Notes under the pieces: generated by a model
What the model saw: the letters and a program-made list of their open reading frames with translations, nothing else
Told to the model about the DNA's origin: nothing
The model's database searches: none
From: Hermodice carunculata
Taxonomy: Eukaryota; Annelida; Polychaeta; Eunicida; Amphinomidae
Length of the DNA stretch: 64,000 bases
Assembly (NCBI GenBank): GCA_964020975.1
Contig: OZ026630.1
Coordinates: 28,210,337-28,274,336 of the forward strand
Direction: 5' to 3'
Translations under genes and position numbers: made by a program
In this document: in pieces, positions 12,351 to 24,675 of the stretch
How the letters are laid out: every line of letters begins with the position of its first letter
Position numbering within the stretch: the stretch's first letter is position 1

Positions 12351-12636
12351 ACTGTGTGCATCAATCCTCCATTCCAACACCATGATCAATATCATAATTA
12401 TGTTTTCACATCAATTTCGGAAAGTTGAAGGTGATCATGAACACAATGAATTCAACATTAGCTGTGGCTTAAATTTTGGCATTAAGCATGATTTTGCTCA
12501 CTTATTAACCAGAATGCAACACAGTTACAGCACTATTATTTGCACACTGCCTTTCTACATGACAATGCTCCAATAACATCAGCAAAGCTATATGCCCCAC
12601 CTTCTTCAAAGGGGGGCATAAAAATATACCTCCAAA

Positions 12637-14240
12637 CAAGAGGCCCATGGGCCTAATGCCCTGCTGACATGTAATCTGATTCCCATCAAGAAATCATTTC
12701 CTTAAAAGCACTCAGTCCATGACCCTATGCAATTAGTCGAAATCGGCCATGATATGCAACATCAAACTTCTTCATGAATACACATTTGTGGTACACTTGG
12801 TATTATTCCCCTTATTCTTTATCAACATATTGAATTCACTTTTCTTAAGTGCTTAACAACCTTGAAAAATAGGTCAAGGTCATAGAACATATTACAAAAT
12901 TTGACTATTGCCCTCATGCAGCATATTTGATGTGAGTTCTGCAGTTCTATCTCAATCTATTATAACACTGGCATCACAATAAAATTAATTTCCTGATATG
13001 CATTCCTTCTGTGACCTTGAGAATGTAGGTCAAGGTCACCCATATTATGCATTATAGAACTTCTACATATAACACACATCTATGGCAATTTGATATTGTT
13101 AGGCTTCATGTTTCTTAACATGTCAAAATTAATGTTATTTATTTTGTTCTTGATGACCTTGAAAAATAGGTCACTGTCAACCAAAATTGTAGTAAATTTG
13201 ATGATTGGCCTAAAATATTTTTGATGTAAATATCTCAATTTATATAATAAAAATAATAAATCTAATGTACTTTTAATACCTAGGATAATAGTTCCACTTA
13301 ATACCACCAGTGGAACCACTATGACTTCATATGTCATAGACTTTTGTCTGTATAACATTCCTGTAATGGTATTCTGATGCATATGCACAAGTTCAGATGT
13401 TATGACCACAAACAAAATCATTTCCTAAAATATTCTAAAATATATTCTCTCTGTGACCTTCGGAAAGTAGGTCAAGGTCATCCATATTATGCAATATCGA
13501 ACTTCCATATATGACACACATTATGGTACATTTGGTATTGGTAGCATTCTTATTTCTCAAAATGTATATTTAAGACTCCTTCACTATGTCCTTAATTATC
13601 AAGGTCATTCAACGTTTTGTTTGACAAAATTTAACCACTAGCCAAATGCATATTTCGCATAAATTTAAAAGTTGCATCTCAATTCATAAGTAAAATAATG
13701 AATTTAATGCACTTTAAATAGCTAGCTTGCTAGTTCCACTTAATACCACCAGTGGTGCCACCATAACGCCACATCATAGACTTTTGTCAATGTAATATTC
13801 ATGCAATGGTATTTTGACACGTGTGCACAAGTTCAGATATAATGACCATAACAAAAATCATCTTTTCCTGACATTCCTTGTGACCTTGAGAAAGTAGGTC
13901 AAGGCCATCCATATCATGCGACTTATATGGATGAAACATATTTGTGGTACATTTGGTATCATTGGCCTTATTTTTTTCTCAATATGTTGACGTTAATATG
14001 TTTTAAACACATTTTACTTATCTTCTGTGATACCGTAGGGGCCACCACCAAATTTTGGTGCATTTTCATCGTTTTAATCAATTGACATTCCCACCAAGTT
14101 TCAAAATTATTCATAAAAACTTTTCAAAAAAACAGCATTCTCAATTATCCTATTTTGGGCCAGATATTACATAACACTATAGGTGGTGCCACCACTATCA
14201 AACTCAATCTAGCATTTCATATGACATGTAGTGAGACATG
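12637..14240 (+). mobile_element. Family D element with TCAAGGTCA modules
   Basis: The element starts CAAGAGGCCCATGGGCC. The interior is about two and a half diverged copies of a module of roughly 430 bp. Successive module landmarks start near 13012, 13452 and 13870 with GTGACCTT...GTAGGTCAAGG. Each full module also has TTAATACCACCAGTGG and ATAGACTTTTGTC. Another copy is at 42003-42450. No coding capacity is seen. The right end is approximate. A hairpin-like word, TGCCCCACC...AAGGGGGGCA, lies just upstream at about 12593-12619. Confidence 0.6.
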
Positions 14241-16583
14241 AGTGATCCCATATGCTCTGTGACCATGGTCAACAGTGCTAACAAGTGCCCAGCTGCCAAT
14301 TTGAATTATGTGTATATCTGCAGGAGCTCTGTATTTTGTCTTCATAAACTTTCTTTAAAACCTACCTTGCATTCAGTAGACACAACATTTGCAAATGTTC
14401 TGTAACTTTTGTTTGTTTGAGTGGCTGGTGCCCATTACAACAACAACAAAAATTAGAAAATCCTAATTTTCTTTAAATACTTATCGTGTATTCTACAATT
14501 TCCATTTGGACCCATAAAAACTATATGTTACTAAAAAGTGAGTTGACATGACACTGACATTATAAGGGTGCCTGTAAGTGGACTTAGAATACAACCCATG
14601 TATGTGTACATGCCAGTTACCATGTATATTAGACCATTGACACAAGGTTGAGTATTGTCACATGAAAACTTCATTTTCCTGCTCAATGTGACCAAAAGTG
14701 CCTCTATGTAAATTGTCTGCTTGAATGTCTTAACTTGCATCTCATGTTCACAGAAAACTTTTTCCCGGCTGAGAACTGTGGATAAGATGTATGATGATGA
14801 CACTGGCCTGGTCCTGAGCCTCACCACACTGTGAGCTACCTTCAACGAAAAAAGCCTACTGACTCAATTCTTAGTGTGAACTGGAAAAGTTAATTACTAC
14901 CAGACTACTTTACGTTCTTGACACATTAAACCATTTGCTCCCAGAGTGTGCATTCAATTCCTGCTTTGGGAGGTACACAAAAATACATAAGGTCATGAAG
15001 TCTTTAATAAAAAAAAAGTGGTACATATAATGAAAATTTTATCAAACAAGCAACTACACTTTATTATCCAAGCAAGTGAAAAGTTTGTCACCATGATGAA
15101 ATTACCAAACAATTTAAGAATCAACTCGTAATAAATACAGAAAACAAAAACAACAACAAAAAAAAAGAAAAAAAAAAACTTGGGAGGTACCAGGGTTCTC
15201 TGTTAACTTGCCCTAGAGCACAAAACTAACTTATGCAATGGCTGGGTGGCGGCCAAGCCAAAGCTGGCTTTCTGGAGCCACGTGTGAGGACAGGAATGTT
15301 GGCCTAGCTGGATGCATCTGTGTGCAGGGCATCGTGACATTTGCAGCGCTGCTGAAAACCTTCACCTCTGGCTGACCTTCTTTTCTGCAGGCAACATAAT
15401 ACACACAGGTACTGGCATCCCAGGCCTGTCTTCATTCTGCCCATATAAGTGCCATGGAGAATAAAATGGTTCATGCTATTGGATTAAGATTCCATCAGGC
15501 CAGTATCAATGCATGCTTTAGCTTGCGAAAAAGACTGACGTGTGTGTATTGAGAGGGGAGAGCGCACACAGCTTGGTCTGCCAACTGACACAAAATACAA
15601 AGAAACTTTGAAGATCAAAGACTTTATAACTTCCTTTGTGACTCCACCCACGTTATTTCATACAGAATAAAAATAAATAACAGAAACTGTTCTTGATGCT
15701 CAAGAGAAAATGCTGTTTTACAAAGAAAAAAGAAAAAAATATTACTGAAACAAGTACATTCAACAAACCTGCATTGAGGCTAACTGAAACAAAAAAAGTG
15801 TAAAATATGAGCCCCAAAAAGGGCACAATTGGCTGAGAGTGTACAATATTTATTTCATGATTTATGGCAGTGATATCCAACTGAAAATGAGTTTTTCTGA
15901 GACATTTTTAAGTGTCCTAAATCACATTTGTTGAAAAATGTTTTAAAATGTATCCACAGGGTTTTTCTTGAATAAATAAATAAAAATAGAAACTGTCAAG
16001 CAAGAAATTCCATTGTAAATTTCTATAGGTGTCACAACACTGTATTATTGGTAAGCATTTTGATTTCATTTGTTCATTTCATTCCACTATATCTATATTT
16101 ACAGCTTCAAATCATATATTGCTGAAAAGAAAAAAACTTATAAATTTAACATTAAAACATACATGTGTACAATGGAGCTGAAAAGTGTACATTGCAAGAC
16201 TAAATCTTACAAGTTGGCAAGCCTGAAACTAATACATTTATGTACAACATAAATGATATTAAAAACTACCCAATACAATAGTGGTGTGACGGGCTTACAT
16301 ATTGGTACAGAACATTTAGCCCTCCTTATAAACATTATCTCTTACCCCTGGGCCTGGCACATCCAAATGTGGTCACATAAAACAGTTGAGGCTATGGTGC
16401 AGCTTGACATTGTGTCATCATCCCACACAATAGGCCTTGGCCTACTTATTTACCTTGAACACATTAAAGGTCCTGTTGATTGAATGGGTACCACAAATTA
16501 GAAACTTGATGTTTGAGGTCGTTAGAAATGATATCTGAAAACCAAACTGCTAAATTTCATTTTTGAATTGTGTTTTTTTTTAG
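14241..16583. other. No gene recognised
   Basis: AT-rich sequence with A-rich runs near 15145-15178 and 15725-15740. Short minus-strand open frames (for example 14531-14845) show no domain or convincing splice sites. Confidence 0.5.
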
Positions 16584-17311
16584 CTCCAAAGTGCATCACA
16601 TTTGCAACAGGAAAGCGCACGAATTGTCTCTAATCATGGCGCGATGTGGGAAAGTGTTACGGACGTCACCAACGCAACCTGCTGGCCATGGTGTATGTGT
16701 TCTGAGCCACAGTACCTTCAGTTTGCCAAGAGTTATGGCAGATACAACAGAGCATAGTGATTTCGGAGAGTATGAATTGAGTTCTTTATATACGTGGTCT
16801 GATGACGATGAAGAAGAATTAATAAGAGCTGAAGCAGCAGAGGAAAAGACATTCAGCCTTACACACATGTATGATGGGACGCCCAGAGCCCTACCATCAC
16901 CAGTACAGTGGTACCTGTCTTAAGAGACCCCTCTAATGAAAGACCACATATCTTTTTAAGACCGCTGTCTCAAAACACTGTACTACCTTTTCCATATTAT
17001 TATACTCTCTCTCTACCCTCTGTGCTCTAATGAAAGATCACCTGTTTTGAGAGACCACATTTTGACCTCCCCTATGGGTGGCCTTCAAGACAGGTACCAC
17101 TGTATTGCAAGGAGTGCAGCCGTGGTACAGCCAAACAATCCCGACTTGCCGTCTGGGCAATGATAATTTGTTGAAAAAAGAAATCTTTTCTATCAAAACT
17201 TATATGATTCCATTTAACAAGAACAAGCATGAATGCAATAAATTGGAATTTGCGTCAAGACGGGCAAGGTCTTATAGTGTTTCAAACTCTAGCATTCATG
17301 GAAACAGCTAG
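16584..17311 (+). CDS. Candidate host exon or gene fragment interrupted by a MITE
   Basis: After a polypyrimidine tract and AG at 16582-16583, one plus-strand frame stays open to 16905. It contains an ATG in a fair context at 16636 and an acidic segment, EYELSSLYTWSDDDEEE, followed by an alanine/glutamate stretch. CpG is retained here, unlike in the flanks. A family N MITE (16906-17102) then breaks the frame. If the MITE and one TA copy are set aside, the same frame runs on from 17105 to a stop at 17309-17311, about 180 codons in all. I do not recognise the protein. The tail after the MITE is lysine- and serine-rich. It may be a lost or decaying host exon, or part of an old DNA transposon. 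Confidence 0.35.
16906..17102. mobile_element. Family N MITE in an open frame
   Basis: The ends are CAGTGGTACCTGTCTT and its inverse AAGACAGGTACCACTG, giving a near-perfect TIR. The element is flanked by TA on both sides (16904-16905, 17103-17104). The interior has several GAGACCAC and GAAAGACCAC words. It has no coding capacity of its own; Tc1/mariner-type mobilisation is inferred from the TA target and the CAGTG ends. Confidence 0.85.
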
Positions 17312-18119
17312 AGCCTGCTGCCTACGGTATATAAAAGTCTTAACAAACAGTTCATTTTCTCTTCCCATGTGTGTGGTCTATGGATAATTAAACATAAGTT
17401 TGCATTTATGAATATAGCTTTCAATATAAGTGTAAGTTGTAACTCCTACCAGCAGTAACCCCATGACCCTTGGAGGGTAGTAATTTACTCTTCCGTATCC
17501 ATTGTCATCAGTGCACCTGTTTATATCCTTAATTTCAGAGAGTATCCCTTATGTAACAATGATAAATATTTTCCTGTGACTGACTTATTTTCTGGTTCCA
17601 CATGAACAACAAAAGTACAATGAGATGGAATTCTGTACAGCTGATTATTGGGAGCTGGTTGTGGACTGTCACAAACAGTGGCACATGACTGAAAAAGATG
17701 AAAGCCCAGCCACCCACTGGTCTTGGCAGCTGTATAGATGAGGTGTGAATGTGGTAGCTATCCAAACAAGTGTTATCTGGTTATGTGATTAAACACCTCA
17801 CAATATACAGTAGTAATTGAACATACAGTGGCCCACTAACTCAACCTGTTATAGACTGTTCAACCCTAGACCTGGGTATGTAACAAGATCAGTCCATGTT
17901 TGTCCATGTTTTCCACCCATTTTTTCCATCAGTTGAATCCAAATGGTTAAACACACTGGTTTTGTTACAACGTTACTTTGTAACAATATCCTAGACCAGC
18001 ATTGTCACTGTGACATTCCGATTGATAATTATGTGACACATTGTAACAGTCGTAAAATTACTAGAGCTGTAGTTTGCTGTTATGTAAGCTTTAAAATCAG
18101 AATCATACTGAAGATAAAT
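17312..18119. other. No gene recognised
   Basis: No repeat, domain or convincing splice pair was found in this stretch. Confidence 0.5.
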
Positions 18120-18440
18120 TTTTAAATACTGTTAAAAAAAAATCGCTGTTCCTGGCTTTATGAATCCTTCCATTGGCCAGTGATGGGACCGTATTTGGCA
18201 ACAGCAGTAGCTTTTTCTTGCCAAACCTATCGTAAAAATCTTCATATTTAACAAATCAAAGTCACTTTTTACAAAGTGTCTGCCACATAGGTTAGATCGG
18301 TTCTCAGGGCTTTGCCACTTGTCCCTGTAAATCTTGACTGTGTGGGTCCACGCTCTCCATAATTACAGGTCTTTGGGGGAATGTAAACAAGCTGTAGAAC
18401 TTGTATTGCCATCCATCCTGGGCAGGAACAGGGACCAAAA
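18120..18440 (-). pseudogene. Decayed THAP-domain (zinc-finger DNA-binding) fragment
   Basis: Read on the minus strand, three adjoining pieces follow THAP-domain order in different frames. SLFTFPQRP (18367-18393) corresponds to the early F-x-x-F-P motif. WRAWTHTVKIYRDKW at 18315-18359, followed by LCGRHF (the C-x2-H zinc pair) and KSDF, ends near 18258. LLLLPNTVPSL (18178-18219, with the preceding KKK) corresponds to the closing AVPTIF-like box. Two frame changes separate the pieces, and the N-terminal C-x2-4-C pair is not intact (CSC is seen). The fragment is therefore a pseudogene of a THAP protein or of a THAP-bearing DNA transposase (P element or Kolobok type). It lies head-on to the candidate frame at 16584-17311, with no shown link. 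Confidence 0.6.
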
Positions 18441-18470
18441 TGAATATTTCTACGTGCATTTTTACTCCTG

Positions 18471-18595
18471 TTGGTTTAAACATATTTTATTCGAAAAAGA
18501 AAACCATTGGGGAGAAGGGCAAGGTCCTATATTGGCCCCTCTTGTCAGAAGAAGGCAATCCTGTCGATAAAGGGTGAATAAAATATGTTTAAACC
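18471..18595. repeat. Inverted repeat with 22-bp arms
   Basis: The arms TTGGTTTAAACATATTTTAT and the inverse ATAAAATATGTTTAAACCAA are perfect over 22 bases and enclose about 80 bases. The loop is unique-looking (GGGGAGAAGGGCAAGG). It could be a small foldback element beside the THAP relic. Confidence 0.7.
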
Positions 18596-19135
18596 AAGTG
18601 ACACTTGACAGCCATGTCTTGCTAGCATAGTCGGAGTATTCCATGTCAGCTAGCAGTGTTGTGTTTGTGACGTCATGAGCCTTTCATGCCTTGTGGGTGT
18701 CGGAAATAAATGGAAAGCAATGATTGAAAGAGCAGTGAGTTTTTACAATAAAAATGTGAATAAAAGTATTATTTTCCCATCCATTTTTTTTAAATCGCGC
18801 AGTACGGTGAGAACAACCCATGAGTCACCCATGTATCAAATTTGAACATGGTCAATCAAGAGGACCTTTAATACTTCCTCGTTGTAATCATGGAATTTTT
18901 TCAGCATAAAATCTAAGATTCTTTAAAAGAAAAACCTCATCAGCTGTCACAAACTGCTAATCCCTTCAGCCTATGTCTCAAATATCATTTCCAGGTGAGA
19001 GGATTTTTACAAACAGGTCAGCATATCACACTTTATGACATGGTAACTAGTAGTGCTTACGTTTTGCTTGATCCTATAAACTGTATCCTTCATAGGTTCA
19101 CAATATGGATCTCTGTATAATCTTCCAGGCAGCAG
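18596..19135. other. No gene recognised; one full CRE-like site
   Basis: A perfect TGACGTCA palindrome, the CREB/ATF binding sequence, lies at 18667-18674. It is a single site with no TATA box or first exon identified nearby, so function is not inferred. Confidence 0.35.
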
Positions 19136-19550
19136 ATTTAAGTGCCATTATGTGGGACTATAATCACCAGCAACTTGAAAGACTTATGTAAAAAAATTTC
19201 AACTTCTTGCATGAAAGCAAAATTCACTAAAATAGTTCTGTGACCTTGGGAATTGGGTAAAGGTCTCCCATCTTCGTACTCGTCTGAGACCTTACATAGG
19301 ACTATAATCACCTGCAATTTGAAAGCCCTATGTCAAAATTTGCAAGTTCTAGCATGACAACCAAATTCACTAAAATGGTTGTGACTTTGGGATTTGAATG
19401 AAGGACACCCATCTTTGAACTCATCTTAGACCTTATGCAGGACTATAAGCATGTGCAACATGAAAGCTTTATGCCAAGAACTTTTTGAGTTAACATGTGA
19501 AAACTGTCCAGATGGATGGATGGATGCACACAGGGGAGGGTAAGCATGGG
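19136..19550 (+). mobile_element. Family E fragment, two to three modules
   Basis: Modules match the array at 36545-37953: GTGACCTTGGGAATTGGGT, CCCATCTT, GGACTATAATCACCTGCAA and AAACCAAATTCACTAAAATG-like words. A GATG microsatellite (19511-19526) follows the last module, as in the related families. Confidence 0.7.
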
Positions 19551-20016
19551 AAACAATGGCTCATACAGTTACTTTAAAGCACTATGCAGAGTAAGATGCA
19601 ACAGCTCATCTTTACAGGGAGTTTAAAGCAGGTGTATTGATGGGGTGAACTGAAATGTTTACTGAACAACAGATTCTCAAGGTGTTTGCACAAACATACA
19701 GGATTCTGAATGTTTTGCAGATCTCTGCCTCACACAGATCAATGAGTGGCACCATCCCCTAAATTTGTGGGGTCACACTACTGTGTGGAATTCATCATGG
19801 AAAAAATAAAGAATGTGAAGCAAATGTCCTTTTTCCTTTGTTTTGCACACAAACTGACAATGCCTTCCCTACTAAATAATTTTTTCTTGTGGGAGTGGGA
19901 TCCAGTCATCAATGGTCCTAGGAGCCTTGCACATAACCATACATTCATCCAGCAGGCAGTAAGCAAAGAGTAAATTAATTAACACTCTTCAATACAGATT
20001 CAACATACTCCATCAC
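19551..20016. other. No gene recognised
   Basis: No repeat or gene signal can be supported. The small overlapping open frames (19746-19973 and its antisense) lack any domain. Confidence 0.45.
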
Positions 20017-20096
20017 GTAACCCTTTCCTGGTCAGACTAAGACTGAATAGCTTTCCTTGGCATCCAACCTGTGCTACAATAAGCTGTTGACCTGTG
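20017..20096 (+). mobile_element. Fragment of a TTAA palindromic element
   Basis: CGTAACCCTTTCCTGG is followed by GACTGAATAGCTTTCCTTGG and AAGCTGTTGACC, the subfamily B end and core in short form. Confidence 0.5.
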
Positions 20097-20526
20097 ATGT
20101 CCCATCCTGACAGCTTTTATATACAATTGTCAACATAAATGTTTTTCTACAAATATGAATTTTTGTAGAAACATTAACGCAGACAACAATTTACATGTGG
20201 ACACTTGTGGTTGATTTGAGCAGACAAGGGTTATCAAGTAATGTAGATAAAAGTGATGAAGACCTATATCTATGCAGCTGTAGCAGATTAAACAGAAGTT
20301 GATTGTCCTAAATACCCTGGATGTGTGGACCATCAGCCAACCTTGGGCACCTAATAGTCCTTTGGCAATACCAGGACAACCAACGATGCCAAAACTGTTT
20401 AAGTTGACACCACACAACTCATCCACATCTGTCTGAATTCACAATGCCAGTTAATGTATCAACTGTCACCTGGTGGCAGAAAACTGAAGCACTATACAGT
20501 ATTGCCCTTCGTTTCATTGAAAAGTG
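20097..20526. other. No gene recognised
   Basis: Unique-looking sequence without a supported feature. Confidence 0.45.
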
Positions 20527-20795
20527 GACAGTTACTTTAATGTATCCATTTGCACCTCACTATTAACCCTCCCTTACTGTAGTGCATCCATTTGCCCCTA
20601 ATTAACCCTCTGTTAGTCCCATGTGCCCATTTGTCCCATTACTCTAATGCCCAATTAACCCTCTGTTATTCTTTGTCCATTTGCCCCTAATTAACCCTCT
20701 GTTAGTCTGATGTGCCCATTTGCCCCCTGTTACTCTAAAGCTCAATTAACCCTCTGTTACTGTGTCCATTTGCACCTAATTAACCCTCTGCCTCT
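20527..20795 (+). repeat. Minisatellite built on a TTAACCCTCTGTTA word
   Basis: ATTAACCCTCTGTTA-type units alternate with CCATTTGCCCC units. The TTAACCCTC word starts near 20572, 20602, 20654, 20690, 20745 and 20777, giving a higher-order period of about 90 bp. The last unit doubles as the left end of the TTAA element at 20777. Confidence 0.7.
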
Positions 20796-21020
20796 TTCAA
20801 CCAGCAACCCCCCCCCCCCCATGGTCAAATGTCACCTTCAACATTTTTGACAAATTTTGAACAGCAAAGAAAAACAGTTCGAACAGAAAATTCTGGACAT
20901 GACTTATGATGATAGCATGCTGCTGGTCAAAAGCTTTCCTTGGCATGGGTTAAAAGCCTTGTGCCCAAACCTCATCATATAAAGCTGTTGACTCAGCCTC
21001 AATTGAACAGGAAAGTACAA
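20777..21020 (+). mobile_element. TTAA palindromic element, subfamily B
   Basis: The left end is TTAACCCTCTGCCTC. The interior has ATGGTCAAATGTCACCTTC, AAAGCTTTCCTTGGCATGGG and AAGCTGTTGACTCAGCCTCAA. The right end is degraded (AATTGAACAGGAAAG). A C-run at 20807-20820 interrupts the left part. Confidence 0.6.
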
Positions 21021-21120
21021 AGCTGGCCCAACCTGATAAATTAACTATGTGTGCAAATTTACATAATTTTTAATAGATGCAGTCGACCAATAAAGACCAG
21101 AAAAGCAGATCCTGTCAGCA

Positions 21121-21211
21121 CCCCCCACCCCCACCCCTCCACACCCACAAACCCCACCCCCACCCACACATACACACACACCCAAACACCCCCCCCCACA
21201 CACACACAAAA
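21121..21211 (+). repeat. C-rich / CA-rich tract
   Basis: Runs of CCCCCACCCCCACCCC pass into CACA repeats. The minus strand carries many G-runs and could form quadruplexes. Open frames across it are low-complexity artefacts. Confidence 0.7.
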
Positions 21212-21612
21212 CAAACAAAAAAATTGGGTCTGTTTAGCAGGCAACATATTTATGATGCTGATGTCTCAAAACCCTAGAAGTACCCTGCCGTGAAAAGTTT
21301 TTTATTTGATTTGGACAGAAACTGAGGTAGAAACAGCAAATATACAATCCCATTAGAAGACACAATGGGCAAAAAATAAGCAATTAATACACTAGAAAAT
21401 AGGTAGATGCATTCCCTACATCTTTCAATGACATTTAAATGTCACTGAACACATTTGAAGGCCTGCAGCTCTTAAAATCATCCCAAACAGTTGGACAACT
21501 CCACAGACCAGCATTGCCACTGCCTTGTCCTGTTCAAATATACCCAGAAACCTCAGATTAACACATGCTACAAATGTACCTACTTTCATCTCTGCATATT
21601 TATCCTTTCATG

Positions 21613-21643
<31 letters not shown>

Positions 21644-22143
21644 TATGTATTTAAGAGACATTTTAATTGCCTATTTTTGACCTTTTTTTTAACTTATGTT
21701 AAAATAATATGTGACTGTTTTTAATTTGCACAGTTTTGTATCATCAGCAAAATGAGGGATACCAGGAAAGTCAGTGATTTTCAAGTTATGCATTATTAAA
21801 CTATAGGCCCATATAATATGTTTGACATGGATTGTGAAGTAGACCAAGCCTATATCAGTCACCTTGCAGGCCACACATGTTGTTGTATACTTCCTACCTT
21901 ATTGTGAAGTGGAAGAAACCCAAGAAATTGGAGAATACCACCATGCATGTCAGAGTGGTATGGATTCTTTGTCCTGCCTACCCCCAGTTGACAATAGAAC
22001 CTGGGTCAGTGAGGGGAGGGGAAAGGCATGCATGTTGTGCTCAGTTAACAGTGCACAGGCTGTACCATTGGAGTGGGCAGTTGTATATTGGCAAACCAGC
22101 CAGCAGATCCTGCATACAGCTTCCATAATACAAGCCAAATATC
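21212..22143. other. No gene; T-run and a possible family M relic
   Basis: A long T run lies at 21617-21638. Between about 21650 and 21770 there are words like CACAGTTTTGTATCATCAGC that resemble the interior of family M, without clear ends. Confidence 0.4.
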
Positions 22144-22338
<195 letters not shown>

Positions 22339-24440
22339 CTCCTCTTCACAATGCTTGCATTCACCATTATTGTTTTCATGCTGTGAATAATCTTATTTGG
22401 ACATTTTAGGACTTATACTTTTCACACTATAAACTGTGTTCCTTCAGTAACTTATATCCCATAAAAACATCACTGTGACAATCCATTGACCTAAGATCTT
22501 TTTAAATTTAGTCCAATACTTGATCTACAGAAATTACCAAATTAAGATGATTGCTCTTAAAAGACCCCCACCCCCCCCTTCCCGGTAATAATTGTGTGTC
22601 CTGGTGTTGTTGCACAAGAGGTCCTGGTATTCACTACCCCTGGGGACAGGCAGACATCACATTATGTTAACTCCTCTTGTCCCACATGTAAACTACACAT
22701 AACACTTTCTCATATACCTAGAGCATTTACCGACATGACACCAATTTCAGTCTCACAGCCCCTGGTATTGTTGCACAGTCAATACAGAATGCTCCCTGCC
22801 CATATGGTGTGGCTTGTATGATGCACGGTGGTCAGTCATGTTTGCTGGGGACTACTTTTCATAGTAAAAACTAGTAGTCATGTGACTACTATGGAATGCC
22901 ATTCATAAGAGTGTGGAGTAAGAAGCCTGTTTGCAGTGCTGGTGCATGAATAAAAGTTTGTGTTTATAAAAGTTGGTCTCCCAAAATGGCATCATTAGAG
23001 AATCTTTGGTCCCTGCAGAACATAGTTTGGCAATTAAGTATGCAAAAATAGGTACGTGAGAGGAAAGAAAAGTTGTATGTCTGACATATGGGACTGTGCT
23101 GGGGGACTCATTTGGTCACTTTTCAGTTTATGTGTGTGTGTGTGTGTGTGGTTTTTTTTTTTGTTTTTTTTTTTTTTGGGGGGGGGGGGGGGGTTGCTTG
23201 GTCTAACCTTGCAAACACTAAAAAATGTCCCAATCGGTGTCCCAACACGGTTCCACAGGCCTCGCTATATAAGATTCTCTTAGTCTTATTCTGTCAAGTT
23301 TTACCATGAAACGCATGAAACTAAAAATAAACCACCTCACTCTGCTGATATCCAGACAATGTTTTCCTTTACTCATTTATTTATTCATTCATTCCTTCCT
23401 TCATTCATTCATTAGGTTTCAATCAGCATGCATGTTACACAAATACATATAAAAGGACATCAACATTCAGATATGAGTACAATACAGTAGATATGGTAGT
23501 GACTTGGTGGAGCCAAACAGGTCATATCACAAACACAAGTTGACTCCTCAATGACATCAATACGGAATGTATTTATGACATAGCAGTTTGAGCTAATGAA
23601 GTTTTGAAAGGATTTCAACATGTGGTATGATGACAATCCTGGATTGACCACCCACACACTGCAACTCCTACACCTGTTCCTTCCACCATGTGATGTAGAT
23701 AATTAAAGACATCACAGTGTACCACTCAATTGGGAGTATCTTCTCATAAACTGGTTCAATGGCTTAATGATAGAAAACCTTGGTTCCTTTCCTTTATCTC
23801 AAGACAGCTTTACTAAGGATACGCATGTACAGCAATCATGATGCAGGTCAGAGACCATGAAACATTTCCCAAAGAGAACACAGTTCACTCTGTGACAGTA
23901 ACCCCCAAAACTTCCGAGCATTCAACAATGATGATTTCCAAGTTCAGTTGACAATTAGTAAATGCAATTCAGAAAACCTGGCCTACCACTTGCTATTTCA
24001 AGTTGAAATGCATCAGCAAGACTATGTTGGCTTCACAAAAAAAACATCAGTATTTTAACCCTTTTTTATTTCCAGCATCCTGTGACAAATACACCGATTG
24101 TGATTACTTAATCTTATTTATTTATTAAATCATTACTTTATTGCATTATCAAACATGTATACCACCCATATACCTCAATGTCCCAGATCATACTGCTTTG
24201 CATGCTTTTAAACACAGATTTCGCTGCATTTGAAAAACCACAAGAAATATGGAGGTGCACACATACTGCTTTCAAATGCAGTAACATGCTGTCAGATGTC
24301 AGGTGGCCTTGTGTGGTTCTGAAAGCTCAGGAGGTCTTTCCGCCAGGAGGGCTCCCCAGCAGGTATTCACATCTCCATTGGACAGGCTGTTTTGAAAGGT
24401 TGATTTAGTGTGGTGTTTTTGAGAAAGACTGCCTCCCCCC
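22339..24440. other. No gene recognised; simple repeats
   Basis: This holds a TG/T/G composite tract (23131-23193) and an ATTC/TTCC-type tract (about 23370-23412). No supported gene, RNA or mobile element is seen. Confidence 0.45.
23131..23193 (+). repeat. Composite (TG)n, T-run and G-run
   Basis: TGTGTG repeats lead into two T runs and then a run of about 17 G. This is length-unstable sequence prone to assembly error. Confidence 0.85.
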
Positions 24441-24632
24441 TTAACCCTTTCCCCCTTGAATTAAGACTGAGTCAACCGCTTTCCTTGGCATGGGGTATGT
24501 GATCTTGATAAGTCTTAAGTACATTTCTCAGTCAAATTGTTTTTCATAACTGTTGAAATGAGTTGAAAACACTGAAGCAGATGACATTTGACCAACAGCC
24601 GGTTTTGGCCGGTTTGAGGGGGAGATGGTTAA
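24441..24632 (-). mobile_element. TTAA palindromic element, subfamily B, whole
   Basis: TTAA is present at both ends. The end at 24441 (TTAACCCTTTCCCCCTTGAA) is the one next to the core hairpin words GACTGAGTCAACCGCTTTCC, so this copy is reversed relative to 25764. The opposite end reads CCGGTTTGAGGGGGAGATGGTTAA. Length is 192 bp and no coding capacity is seen. Confidence 0.8.
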
Positions 24633-24675
24633 TAAAACCCATGACATGATTAAAAGTGACAAAGAGAAGCATATA

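Noticed and set aside
21051-21293. Pro/His/Thr-rich frames
   Set aside because: They come from the C-rich/CA-rich tract.
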